This document shows, piece after piece, positions 33,741 through 45,127 of a DNA stretch of 64,000 nucleotides. A program made the translations under genes and the position numbers. The stretch lies in assembly GCA_007570785.1 (NCBI GenBank), contig ML660213.1:1115181-1179180 (forward strand), read 5' to 3'. The notes beneath the pieces were generated by a model. That model was not told where the DNA came from. It saw only the letters and a list, made by a program, of their open reading frames with translations, and searched no databases. The DNA is from Antilocapra americana. Lineage: Eukaryota > Chordata > Mammalia > Artiodactyla > Antilocapridae. The stretch's first letter is position 1. Each line of letters opens with the position of its first letter.

Positions 33741-34315
33741 GACAGGGACTGCATCCACAAAATTAAAAGATGCTTGCTCCTTGGAAGAAAAGCTATAACA
33801 AATCTAGACAGCATATTAAAAACCAGAGACATCACTTCGCCTACAAAGATGTGCATAGTCAAAGCTCTGGTTTATCCAGTAGTGGTGTACAGATGTGAGG
33901 GATGGACCATAAAGAAGGCTGAGTGCCAAAGAATTGATGCGTTTGAACTGTGGTGCTAGAGAAGACTCTTGAGAGTCCCTTGGACTGCAAGAAGATCAAA
34001 CCAGTCCATCCTAAAGGAAATCAACCCTGAATATTCAATAGAAGGACTGATGCTAAAGCTGAAGCTCTAATATTTTGGCCACCTGATGCAAAGAGCTGAC
34101 TCACTGGAAAAGATTGCCACCTGATGCTGGCAAAGATTGAAGGCAGGAGGAGAAGGGAATGATCGAGGATACAATGGTTGGATGGCATCACTGACTCAAT
34201 GGACATGAGTTTGAGCAAGCTCCAGGAGATGGTGAAGGACAGGGAAGCCTGGCATGCTGCAGTCCATGGGGTCACAAAGAGCCAGACATGACTTAGTGAC
34301 TGAACAACAACAACA
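33741..34315 (+). mobile_element. BovB LINE fragment, type 2
   Basis: 575-bp 3' fragment from gacagggactgcatccac to tgactgaacaacaacaac. It shows type 2 marks: gagcaagctccaggagatggtgaaggacaggga and cttagtgactgaac. An 8-bp target duplication aaggaaat lies at 33733-33740 and 34316-34323. The coding frame is short and broken (33774-33959). Confidence 0.94.
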
Positions 34316-34599
34316 AAGGAAATTTAGGAAAGGCAGAATCAGTCTAATATGGAAAAGAAAAATGAAATATTTAATTTCTCCTAATAGGGTGACTGAAGTT
34401 CTTAACAACTCTGTATCTGGATACAAATATCAGAGATCCATCTCCACTGACCTCCACCTAAAATCATGTTCCTTTTTCGCTTTGTTCCTAGGCAAAGGGT
34501 CTGTCAGGGGCTGAATTGTCCCCCCAGATTAACAGTTGAACCCCACATACCACAGAACATGACTACTGATTTGGAGATAGAATGTTTGAGATTCAAATT

Positions 34600-34850
34600 A
34601 GGTTTATTTTTGGCTACCAAAGGGGAAACATGAGGGGAGAGGGGTTATAAATCAAGAGCTTGGGATTCACGTACACACAACACTATATAAAAGACAGACA
34701 ACCAATAAGAACTTATTGTGTAGCACAGGGAACTCTGCTCAACATTCTCTAAGAATCCATATGAGATAAGAATCTGAAAAAGAGTGGATATATGTATATG
34801 TATAACTGAGTCACTTTGCGGTACACCTGAAACACAACACCTAGTTTTTT
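34600..34850 (+). mobile_element. L1 3' end
   Basis: ggctaccaaaggggaaa, cacactatataaaagacagacaaccaataa, gtagcacagggaactctgctcaa, gagtggatatatgtatatgtataactgagtcac and gtacacctgaaac are L1 3' UTR blocks. It is more diverged than the ruminant L1 tails and close in type to 49353-49757. Confidence 0.82.
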
Positions 34851-34935
34851 AAAAAAGAAAAAGGTAACTAAGTTTAAAAAAACCAAAAAGGTCATTACAA
34901 CTGGCTCTACCCCACTCTGATTAGTGTCCTTTTTA

Positions 34936-35261
34936 AATTCATTTATTTTTTATTGGAGGATCATGGCTTTACAATATCATATTGATTTGTCGTACATCAG
35001 CATGAATCAGCCATAGGTGTAAATATGTCCCCTCCTTCTTGACTGTCCCTCCCCCATCCCACCCCTCTAGGTTGTCACAGAGCATGGGTTTGAGTTTCCT
35101 GTGTCAAACAGCAAATTCCCACTAGCTGTCTATCTTACATATGGTCATGTGTATGTTTCAGTGCTACCTTCATCCCACCCTCTCCTTCCCCGACGGGGTC
35201 CACAAGTCTGTTCTATATGTCTGCCCTGCAAATACATTCATCAGTACCATCTTTCTAGATT

Positions 35262-35303
<42 letters not shown>

Positions 35304-35430
35304 CAATATACGATATTTGTTTTCTCTTTCTGATTTACTTCACTGTATTATAGGCTCTAGGTTCATCTCCACCTCATTAGAACTGACTCAAATGCATTCC
35401 TTTTTATGGCTGAGTAATAGTCCATTGTCA
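34936..35430 (-). mobile_element. L1 3' end, antisense
   Basis: Same block order as 3280-3793: attggaggatcat, gtacatcagcatgaatcag, ctctaggttgtcacagag, tctagattccatata, ataggctctaggttcatc, gagtaatagtccattg. It is tail-to-tail with the L1 at 34600-34850. A TA run (35264-35293) sits at the ccatatata position. Confidence 0.9.
35264..35293. repeat. (AT)15 microsatellite inside L1
   Basis: An expanded AT run at a position where the related L1 copy at 3280-3793 has only ccatatatatg. It is followed by a gtatgtatgt run. Confidence 0.95.
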
Positions 35431-35668
35431 TGTCACTGTACCACAACTTCTCTTTTTAATCAGAGAAGATTAGGACTCACAAGAAAGGTCAGGAACACAC
35501 ACAGAGAAAAGGCTGGGTGATGACACAGCAAAAAGTCATTCATCTATGAATCAAGGAGAAAGCAGCTTCCAGCAAAACTAAACCTGCCAAAAAATCCACG
35601 TTGGACTTCTAGCTCCCAGAACTATGTGAAGACAAACGTCTGTTGTTTAAGCCATGCTGTCCGTGCTA

Positions 35669-36138
35669 CAGATGCACCTCAGAGATACTATGGGTCTGGT
35701 TCCAGACCAACGCAATAAATCAAGTGTCACAACAAAATGAGTCACCAACTTTTTGGTGTCCCAGTGCATATAAAAGTTATACTTACACTAGACTGTGTTC
35801 TATTAAGTGTGCAATAATATTACGCTAAAGAAATATTAAATTTTAATTAAAAACACTAAAAATTTCGCCAAATATTGCTAAAAAATGCTAACCATCATCT
35901 GAGACGTCAGTGAATCATAGCAGTAACATCAAAGACGACAGATCAGAGATCACCATAACAAATAATGAAAAAGTTGGAAATATTTCAAGAATTACCAAAA
36001 CGTGACAGGGACACAAAGTAAGTAAATGTTGGAGAAGTGGTGCCATCAGACTTGCTTGACACAGGGTTGCCACAAACCTTCAATTTGTTAAAGAAAAAAA
36101 AATGCAGCAACTACAAAGCAATGAAACGAAACATGTCT
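35669..36138 (-). mobile_element. Internally deleted Tigger1-like DNA transposon
   Basis: The left terminus cagatgcacctcagagatac is followed by gtctggttccagaccaacgcaataaa. The right terminus (...aatgaaacgaaacatgtct) is the reverse complement layout of a Tigger1 5' end. TA dinucleotides flank both ends (35667-35668, 36139-36140). Internal sequence joins the 3' part (gctaaaaaatgctaaccatcatctgag) directly to the 5' part (cagagatcaccataacaaataatg), so the transposase gene is missing. At 470 bp it is a non-autonomous derivative. Confidence 0.82.
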
Positions 36139-36140
36139 TA

Positions 36141-36811
36141 ATTTTAATATAACACTAACACCCCAAGTAAATCAACGGAGCTTAAGGAAGGAAAATACTC
36201 TTTCTAAAGCTTAGATCTCTTATAGATGTCTAACATTAAAAAAAAAAGGACAACTGGCATGACAGCAGTTCTGTAGGTTTTGGTTGTGATCAACCAATTC
36301 CAGGAAAGGGACCAGTATCCTCACTGAGAGTAACACTTTCTTCCTCTGGAAACTACAAGGTCATGGCAAGCAGTCTTATAAATGAAATGTTTTTTCTTCT
36401 CTTTCTGGCAAGGATCATTTAAGTAGACATTCTCTCCTTGTGATGAGACTTACCTCATTCATACAGATGAAACCACTCTACACTTGAAACTCCAGTCCTC
36501 AGCAGTTTTCTCCAAGGGTACAGATTCTTGAGCAGTTCTCATTCAACTTTCTACCCTAGTGCACCAGTAAAACCTGAGGACAGCTTTCCAAAATTGACTG
36601 GCACTTTTCAGGTAAAAAAAATTTAACTGCATAAAATAGATGCTAAAGGTTAAACTTGAATACTGGAATACTTGTCCATCTCCCTGGGAATAATTGTACC
36701 TTGGTTTTATATAGAATTTCTCTACTGCAGCAAATTCTAATACTGCAGTATCAAATCTGGACAAATCCAAAAAGTTTCTTATATTTTCATAAGTCCAACT
36801 CCTTTACCTAT
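36141..36811. other. Unassigned stretch
   Basis: No recognised repeat family, RNA gene or supported frame. Confidence 0.4.
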
Positions 36812-36821
36812 TGCTATTATT

Positions 36822-37028
36822 GGGCTTTCCAGGTGGCGCTAGTAGTAAAGAACCTGTCTGTCAATGCAAGTGACATAGTGGGGAAGGCCCCCTGGAGGAG
36901 GAAATGGCAACCCACTCCAGTATGCCTGCCTGGGGAATCCCGTGGACAGAGGAGCCTGGTGCGCTACAGTCCACGGGGTTGCAAAGAGTCAGAGATGACT
37001 GAAGCAACTTAGCACAGAGCATATACAC
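36822..37028 (+). mobile_element. Bov-tA SINE
   Basis: Head gggctttccaggtggcgctag; body aggccccctggaggaggaaatgg; tail tgcaaagagtcagagatgac. A 10-bp target duplication tgctattatt lies at 36812-36821 and 37029-37038. Part of the B-box region is deleted. Confidence 0.94.
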
Positions 37029-37038
37029 TGCTATTATT

Positions 37039-37775
37039 ACACTTTTTTTTAATCAGTGTTCATAATGCTCATGCTTCTATTGCCATTTGCCCTAAAACAA
37101 TTTGTGCATATTTTCCTTTGATGACTCTCTAAATCGGAAAAAAAAAAAAAAAAAAGGATCTCTGTAACTCCTTTAGCAAACCTCAAATCCCTGAGCTGCT
37201 ATTATCAATGCCCTCCAGGGAATTTCATCCCCTCCAGCCCTAAGCCAACCTCTACTCAAAATGAGCGTGTAATTGTCAAGCCCCTATCTTTTGGGACAGA
37301 GACACTGAAATATCTGTCCCTAGGATTAGGAACTGCTTTCAGTTTTCCATCTTTCGCAGAACAAATGGTGAACTTTGAATAACCTCATTATGTCACTTCA
37401 GAACCAGGCTTTAAATTGGGTCATCGTTAACTTTGCCATTTGTCTAAAAAGTGCATGATGAACTTTAGTTTATATAAACTCTGACACAGAAGTCTAATGT
37501 AAAAGTAAGACTGTATGATTGCTTCCCCCAGCAAAACATGAGAAATGCAATAATTTTAGCCAGGGTTCTTTCCATCTCTCTCAAGAATCTCACTCTTGCA
37601 ACTAGTATCTTCTAAACTAAATTCTATTTTAGGATATTACATTCACGATTAAGAGAGAGGAAGACTAAAGGGGGGAAGGGAGACTCTGTCCCTCAAGAGC
37701 TGTTACAACAGAGCATGTAAAGCAGGAAACTTGCAAATAATAAAAACTGCCCATCCCTAGCCTACAACTGATATG
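37039..37775. other. Unassigned stretch with poly-A tract
   Basis: A poly-A tract lies at 37138-37156 without an associated retrocopy I can identify. No gene or repeat family is recognised. Confidence 0.4.
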
Positions 37776-38202
37776 CTGTTGTTTCGTTGCTAAGTCATGT
37801 CCGACTCTTTGGACTGCAGCACGCCAGGCTTCCCTGTCCTTCACTATCTCTGGAGTTTGCCCAAATTCAAGTCCATTGACTCAGTGATGCCATCCAACCA
37901 TCCCATCCTCTGTCATCCCCTTCTCCTCCTGCCTTCAATCTTTCCCAGCATCAGGGTCTTTTCCAGAGAATCGGCTCTTCACACTGGGTGGCCAAAGTAC
38001 TGGAGTTTCAGCTTCAGTATCAGTCCTTCCAATGATATTCAGGGTTGATTTCCTTCAGGATTGATTGGTTTGATCTCCTTGCAGTCCAAGGGACTCTCAA
38101 GAGTCTTCTCCAGTACCACAGTTCGAAAGCATCAATTCTTCAATGTTCAGCCTTCTTTATGGTCCAACTCTCACAACTGTACGTAACTACTGGAAAAACC
38201 CT
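37776..38202 (-). mobile_element. BovB LINE fragment, type 2
   Basis: 427-bp reversed 3' fragment from gttgtttcgttgctaagtc to actactggaaaaacc. Type 2 marks are ccttcactatctctggagtt and attcagggttgatttcctt. The segment around ctttgtgaccccatgga is deleted. Confidence 0.92.
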
Positions 38203-38604
38203 AGTCCTAGTATTTCTTTCTCTCATGAAATACTAGGGGAATCTCATGATTAACACTAAGCTTAGTTTTTATCAACATATCCAATAAACTGAAGGGAGAG
38301 TGGAAAAATCTGGTTTTGACTTGAGTCCTTAGAGCGAATGATGCATACAACTGGTCACCCAGGCAGGTTACCAAGACGACCCTAGCTATTCCTCACCAGG
38401 CAGCATCTGCCACTTCCTTGCAGAGAATTATTGCTCTACACGTCAGGGACAGCCTGAGAGAGGAGGCTGCCTGCTCTTATGGTCCTGAGGGACAGACAGC
38501 CTTTAAAAGAGCAGAGAAGGCAAGTATTTGCCCAGAGTAGGCACCAAGTGTAACGTCTACAGTCATATAACAAATGTACTATTTATGATGCCACCCAAAA
38601 ATCT
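38203..38604. other. Unassigned spacer
   Basis: About 400 bases between BovB and the reversed CHR SINE; nothing recognised. Confidence 0.4.
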
Positions 38605-38943
38605 TTTTAATTTCATTTAGTTTTTTATTGTGCTGGGTCTTCTTTGCTGCATTGCTTTTCTCTAGTTGCAGCAAGCGGGGGCTCCTCTCTGATTACGATG
38701 TGCAAGCTTCTCATTAGGGTAGCTTCTCTTGTAGAACACGGGCTCTAGGGTTCACAGGATTCGGTAGCTGAGGTGTATGGGTTCAGTAGTGACAGCTCCC
38801 AGGCTCCAGAGCACAGGCTCAATAGTTGTGGTGCTCAGGTTTAGGTGCTTCTCAGCATGTGGGATCTTCCCAGATCAGCGATCTAACCTGGGTCTCCTGC
38901 AATGGCAGGCAGATTCTTTACCACGGAGCCATCAAGGGAGCTC
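38605..38943 (-). mobile_element. CHR-type SINE, antisense
   Basis: The reversed tail (ttttattgtgctgggtcttctttgctgc) is at the left. Then follow tctctagttgcagcaagcggg, agcttctcattagggtagcttctcttgt, aatagttgtggtgctcagg and the reversed head ctttaccacggagccatcaaggga at the right. This is a full-length CHR copy. Confidence 0.88.
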
Positions 38944-40608
38944 CAAATCAGCTGTGCTTGTATTAGTCCTTTATTTATTCCATTTTCCCAGTTCAACGGC
39001 AAACTTGGCAAGAGTGGGATTTCCTCAGTCTTCTTTAGGAGAATATCCCCTTTCAGCGGACCTTTTAATGTCATGTAGTTATCCCTGATGTAACAGCCAG
39101 GCTCCAAGCATTATTTCACTTCCCATTATTGTACCCTTTTTAAATGACCTATTAAATGCCTCCTCGCCTGCCTCAATATTTATGGCCTCCAAATAATTAC
39201 AGGTTATTATGCTCTCCCAACTGGCCTAAAGTAACTGCTCAGCTCTGATCTAATTAGTTGAGTGTAAATCACCTTCTTTGTACATTAACTTTGAATGGAT
39301 TTAGAAAACTATGAACTCACAGAAGGCATAAAAGTGAAGGAAATAGCCTGACATACCTAATTGGCCCAACATCTGTCTTTCAGTTTCAGTCTCCTTCCTT
39401 CTGGTAAAACTGAGGAAGGATTCAGAGCCACCTGGGGAGCCCAGTCCTTCCAAACAATGAATTAAGACTTGGTTTTCATCCGTCAAGTCACTGAAGACTT
39501 GTAGGTATTGCTATAGTAATAAAGCAGTCCCTCTTTGAAATGTTACACATTTTGCCTTCCTAAGGATCCTACAGAACTCACGTTTGCCAACAGGGCAGCT
39601 GCTGTGTCAAAGGGACACCATCCCACTTACCTGGCCACAGCTGGGACTCTCGCAGGAACTGTCAAAGTAGAAAGTTGTCAAGAGAGTCGGAGAAGTTTCC
39701 TGCTGCTACCATGTGTCCTTCTGCCCTAGTTTTCTAGCACAATGGAAGTGTCAGCAATTCCCATCACACCTTAGATCATAAGCTGTAAACTTACTCTCTT
39801 CCCTCTTTTATTTTCTATCATCAATCTGACAAAGACCTGATATTCTAATTTAAGAGGTCTAGGGTAAATCTGTTTGAAAGATAAAAATGGCCACCACTTG
39901 AAATCTATTGGTTCTTTTAACTGGCAGTGATTAAAGGGGGCTTGGGAGGAACAGCCTTGTCCTTCACAGATTCATCCTAGACTTGGGACCACGAGGGAAA
40001 GCAATGAAGAACAGCACTCAGGAGCCATGGCCGTGCCACTGCAGGTTACAAGAAAATGGCCCTGCCAGTCAAAAGTTTGTTTCAAGTTTCCTCTCCCATT
40101 TTCCTAAAGGACGTATTAAACATGCATCAATTGTGTTTAGCTAATAGCCTCCAAGTTCTTGACTGCTTTGGCTAGAAACAGCAGCATAAGTAGAACTGCT
40201 TAATTAAGTTGACTAAAATAGACTTTAGGAATTATTGCATCCAATCCTTTTACTTTATGAAGTGAAAGTTAGAAATCAAGAAGGAATTTCTTGAGATTAT
40301 AGCATGAATTCATGCCCAAGTAAGGGCTAAAAGACCACAGCTTTGTTTTTCCCCTATAACTCATACTCAGTATTATTACATAAGTGAATCACACTCTTCT
40401 CACAAAAAATAACTTTCTATTACAGCATCATAGAACTGTAAATTTTCTGTGTGGTTTCTTCTTCTTTCTGTTTTGTTTTAAAAGAGACCCCAAAAGTTAT
40501 AAATGCAGAAACGTGTTTTCAAAAATCTCACTTTAAGACTCACCGAAAAATAAATAAAGATGAGTCACTATGAAGGCTACCCCGTCTCCTCTAAAAGGTG
40601 TCTCAGGG
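38944..40608. other. Repeat-poor stretch
   Basis: About 1.7 kb without recognised interspersed repeats or supported frames. Confidence 0.42.
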
Positions 40609-40895
40609 TAACAACCCTGAATATTCATTGGAAGGACTGATGCTGAAGCTGAAGCTGCAATAGTTTGGCCACCTGATGCAAAGAGCCAACTCACTGGAAA
40701 AGACTTTGATGCTGGGAAAGATTGAAGGGATGAGGAGAAGGGGATGACAGAGAATGAGATGGTTGGATGGCATCACTGACTCAATGGATATGAGTCTGAG
40801 CAAACTCTGGGAGATAGTGAGGGACAGGGAAGCCTGGCGTGCTGCAGTTCATGGGGTTTCAGAGAGTCGGACATGACTTAGTGACTGAACAACAG
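40609..40895 (+). mobile_element. BovB LINE 3' end, type 2
   Basis: 287-bp 3' fragment from caaccctgaatattcattgg to cttagtgactgaacaac. Type 2 marks are gagtctgagcaaactctggg and agatagtgagggacaggga. No clear target duplication was read. Confidence 0.92.
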
Positions 40896-42367
40896 AACAA
40901 CAGGCTTGGGAGTTTGAGAGGTTTTATGGGTGTGGATGGATTGATTAAATGGATAAGTACCTTGGCTCCAATTTCAGGAATTTCTGAGGAAGCCAAACAA
41001 TATATAAAAGAGAAGGAAAATTGCAGGTATCATAACAGGAGAAATTGTTAAATGCCCCATAGCTGTTTGCAAAACTTCTGCAGTCAATCTTATAAGAGCG
41101 AACAATATTTACCTCTCCTACAGCTTATTATATTACAGGAGAAGAAGCAGTCAAAATCTCTCTCTGCTATGGAACTCAGATTCAAGTGAACTGTGCATGA
41201 AATTGACTATTTAAGACAAGTGGCAAATTGAGCTCTCAATCTAGAACCCAAGAGAAAAGGAATCATTGATTCTTTCATTGTTGCTATTTTTTGTATATCA
41301 TTCTTCTTTTATTATCAACATTCTCAGACTCAAATAAGCAGCAGATGAGCTCAATAAAGCATTCAAGAGTCAAAAGTGTCCACTCTCCCCAAATTCCATT
41401 CATTCTGTAATTGATCTCAAAATTTAGAGCTTGTTCAAAGCTTCCCCCTTAGAGTACACATACAAAATATTGGAAATCAATGCACCTTCAAGGATTCACA
41501 CTAGTATAAAGACATTCTGAAGCTTAAAAGGAATAAAATGACCTCTGAATATCTGAGATCCAAAGAACCATAACAATTTTTAATGTTCTGAAAACAGAAA
41601 ATCCTTCAGTCAGAGTAAAATGAACCCAAATTTGGCAAGTTAACAACCAAAGTGCTTTTCCTTTAGATGTAGCACAGTGGAAAAGGAAGAAAATTTTAAA
41701 AGCTATGCATCAGGTATAGAACTATACAGCAAAGCTAATGGTTTTGTTTCATTCACAACTAAATGGTCCTTTTTAAATGTATAGTGAAAGTCATTTCAAG
41801 CTGTCCTATAACTTGCTAGTCATTTGTAAGCAATGAGGGGAAATCTGCTTTTCTGAGAGACCCACAATCTATTACAGATAGAATTTTCTTGGCAAAACAT
41901 TTTTTTTTCCCTGTATTCTCCACAGGATTCTTTGAGAAAGCCTGAAATGGTAAACCTTGGCTCCCCAGGGTGCACTGTAGCTCTGGGTCTATCAACTCCT
42001 GATTTTCAAGTATATAAAGTGTGATTGTTAGGCAGTCAAACATATAGCTTACATCCTCATTAAACTTGCTTTTTGTGTTTTATTCTTTGAGTACACACAA
42101 AAAGAGCTTTCTTTTTGCTCTGCATAATTACACATAAATTAGGATGCCTGAAGCAGGTGGGTTGCTTCCACATTTTGACCCTGAGGACCAGGTTTTGATT
42201 CTGAAGGTATTCTAGCAGACCTGTGAGAACCTGGCTGCTGACTTTGACCTTTCCTGCATTTGTCTACATGTATCTCCTGACTGTCTTCACTGTCCTGCTG
42301 ATTTATCTCTGTTTGCTCATCCCTAGCACAGGAATAGAGAAACTGTTAGACAAAACATGAAGATGTA
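40896..42367. other. Repeat-poor AT-rich stretch
   Basis: About 1.5 kb before the Tigger1 element; no repeat family, RNA gene or supported frame is recognised. Confidence 0.42.
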
Positions 42368-42744
42368 TACAGGCACACCTTGTTTTATTGTGCTTTCCTA
42401 TATTGTGCTTTGTAGTATTGTGTCTTCTACAAATTGAAGACTTGGGGCCACCCTGTGTTAAGCCATCTTATCAGCACCACTTTTCCAACAGCATTTGCCT
42501 ACTTCCTGTCTTTGTGTCATGCTTTGGTCATTCTTGCAATATTTCAAATCTTTTTCATTATTGTTATCTTTGTTATGGTGATTTGTGATCAGGATCTTTG
42601 ATGTCCCTATTGTAACAGCTTTGGACAAACGTGTGTTCTTACTTACTCCACTGACAGTTGTTCCCCATCTCTCTCCCTCTCCTTGTGCCTCCATATTCTC
42701 TGAGACCCAACAAGATTGAAATTAGGCCAGTTATTAACCTTACA

Positions 42745-44470
42745 ATGACCCCCAAGTGTTCAAGAGAAGGAAGAGTCGCACATCTCTCACTTTAAATCAA
42801 GGGCTAGAAATGATCAAGCTTAGCAAGGAAGGCATGTTGAAAATGGACAGACTGAAAGCTAGGCCTCTGGCACTGAACAGCTAGCCAGGTTGCAAATGCA
42901 AAGGAAAAGCTCTTGATGGAAATTAAAAGTGCTACTCCAGTGAACACACAAATGACAAGAAAACAAAACAGTCTTATTGATGACATGGAGGAAGCTTTAT
43001 CAGTCTGAAGAAAAGATCAAGTCAGCTACAACATCCTTTAAGGCAAGGATAATCCAAAGCAAAGCCCTAAGTCTCTTCGGTTCTATGAAGGCTGAGAGAG
43101 GTGAGGAAGCTACACAAGAGAAGTTTGAGGCTAGTAGAAGGTGGGTCATGAGGTTTAAGGAAAGAAATTGTTATATAACAAAAGTGCAAGGTGAAGCAGC
43201 AAGTTATCCAGAAGATCTCAATAAGCTGATTCATGTGACCACACTAAACAACAAATTTTTAGTGTAGATGAAACACTCTTACAATGGGAATAGATGCCAT
43301 CTAAGTCTTTCATAACTTAAAAGAAGTTAATGCCTGACGGGAAAGCTTCAAAGGACAGGCTGATTCTTATTAGGGGCTAGGGCAGCTGGTGATTTTAAAT
43401 TGAAGCCAATGCTCATTTACCTTCTGAAAAGCCCAGGGTCCTTAAGATTTATGCTATAGCGGCTCTGCTGTGTTCTCTAAATGGAACAACAAAGCCTGAA
43501 TAACAGCACATCTATGTACAGCATGCTTTACTGAATATTTTAAGCCTACTGTTGACACCTACTGCTCGGAACAAAACATTCCTTTCAAAATATTATTGCT
43601 TAGTGACCATGCACCGGGTCACACAAGAGCTCTGATGAAGCAGGATGATGAGATGAATGTTGTTTCCATGCCTGCTAACAGAGCATCCATTTCGCAGCCC
43701 ATGTGTCAAGGAATAATTTCAACCTTCAAGTCTCATTATTTAAGAAATATATTTTGTAAGGCTACAGTGATTCTTCTTATGGATCTTTGGGTGGAGTAAA
43801 TGGGAACCCTTCTAGGAAGAATTCACCAATCCAGATGCCATCAAGAACAGTCATGATTCATGGGACTAGTCAAAAGAGCAACAGTAACAAGAAAATTCAA
43901 GAAGTTGATTCCAACCCACATGGATGGGGTTCAAGACTTCAGTGGAGGAAGTAACTGCAGCTCTGGTAGAAACAGTAAGAGAGTTAGAAGTGGAGCCTGA
44001 ATTGCTGCAATCTGACGACAACACTTGAATGGATGAGGAGTTGCTTCTTACGCATGAGTAAAATAAGGGGATCTTGAGATGGAATCCACTCTTGATGAAG
44101 ATGCTCTTGAAATAACAACAAAGGATTTCTAAATATTACCTAAGCTTATATAATAAAGGCTTATTTAGAATATTACATAAATTGATAAGCAGCAGCATAA
44201 TTTGAGAGGTTTGACTAATTTTTAAAGAAGTTTTACTGTAGATAAAATGTTGTCAAACAGCATTATACACTTAAAAAAATAACTCATGAAAGAAAAGAAA
44301 GTGAACTGATGCAGCAAACTCCACTGTTGTCCTATTTGAAGAAGTTGCTAAGACTACCTACAACCTTTAGCAACCACTACCCTGACCAGTCAGCAGCTAT
44401 CAACATCAAAGTAAGAACCATCATCAACATAAAGATCAAAACTTGCTGCTGCCTCAAATGATAATTTGAA
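42745..44470 (+). pseudogene. Tigger transposase (CENP-B/DDE type), broken
   Basis: In an active Tigger element this gene encodes a pogo-clade transposase with an N-terminal CENP-B-like helix-turn-helix DNA-binding region and a DDE catalytic domain. The ATG at 42745 opens the expected start (MTPKCS), but the frame shifts within about 25 bases. Partial frames remain: 42977-43267 carries [17 protein letters not shown] from the DNA-binding half, and 43596-43799 carries SDHAPGHTRALM and YLRNIF from the catalytic half. The Asp of the D-x-APGH motif is kept. Several frameshifts, stops and small deletions (for example between 43155 and 43205 and around 43780) show that it is long dead. The expected C-terminal end lies near 44470, just before the BovB insertion. 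Confidence 0.9.
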
Positions 44471-45127
44471 TTTTTTAGCAAGAGTATTTATGGATGGAAG
44501 TTCATAACACTGTACAGGGGATGGAGAGCAAAACCAGTCCCAAGAAGAGAAATGGAAAAAGGCAAAATGGTTGTCTGAGGAGGCAAAACTAATAGCTGAG
44601 AAAAGAAGAGACACTACAGGCAAAGGAGAAAAAGAAGGATATTCCCATCTGAATGCGGAGTTCCAAAGACTAGCAAGCAGAGATAAGAAAGCCTCCTAAG
44701 TAATCATTGCAAAGAAACAGAAGAAAACCATAGAATGGGAAAGACTAGAGATCTCTTCAAGAAAATTAGAGATATGAAGAGAACATTTCATGCAATGATG
44801 GGTACAAAAAGGACAGAAACGGTATGGAAATAACAGAAGGAGAAGATATTAAGAGGTGGCAAGTATACACTGAAGAGCTATACAAAAAAATCCTCATGAC
44901 CCAGATAACCACAATGGTGTGATCACTCATCTACAGCCAGATATCCTGGAATGAGAAGTCAGTGGGCCTTAGGAAGCATCACTATGAACAAAGCTAGTGG
45001 AGGTGATGAAATTCCAGCTAAGCTATTTCATATCCTAAAAGATGATACTGGTGAAGTGCTGCACTCAATATGCCAGCAAATTTGGAAAACTCAGCAGTTG
45101 CCATAGGACTGGAAAAGGTCAGTTTTC

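Noticed and set aside
37138..37156. Poly-A tract as the end of a processed pseudogene
   Set aside because: No target duplication or upstream coding-like sequence could be identified.
42804..42986. Minus-strand 60-codon frame in Tigger1
   Set aside because: It is a shadow opposite the broken transposase gene.
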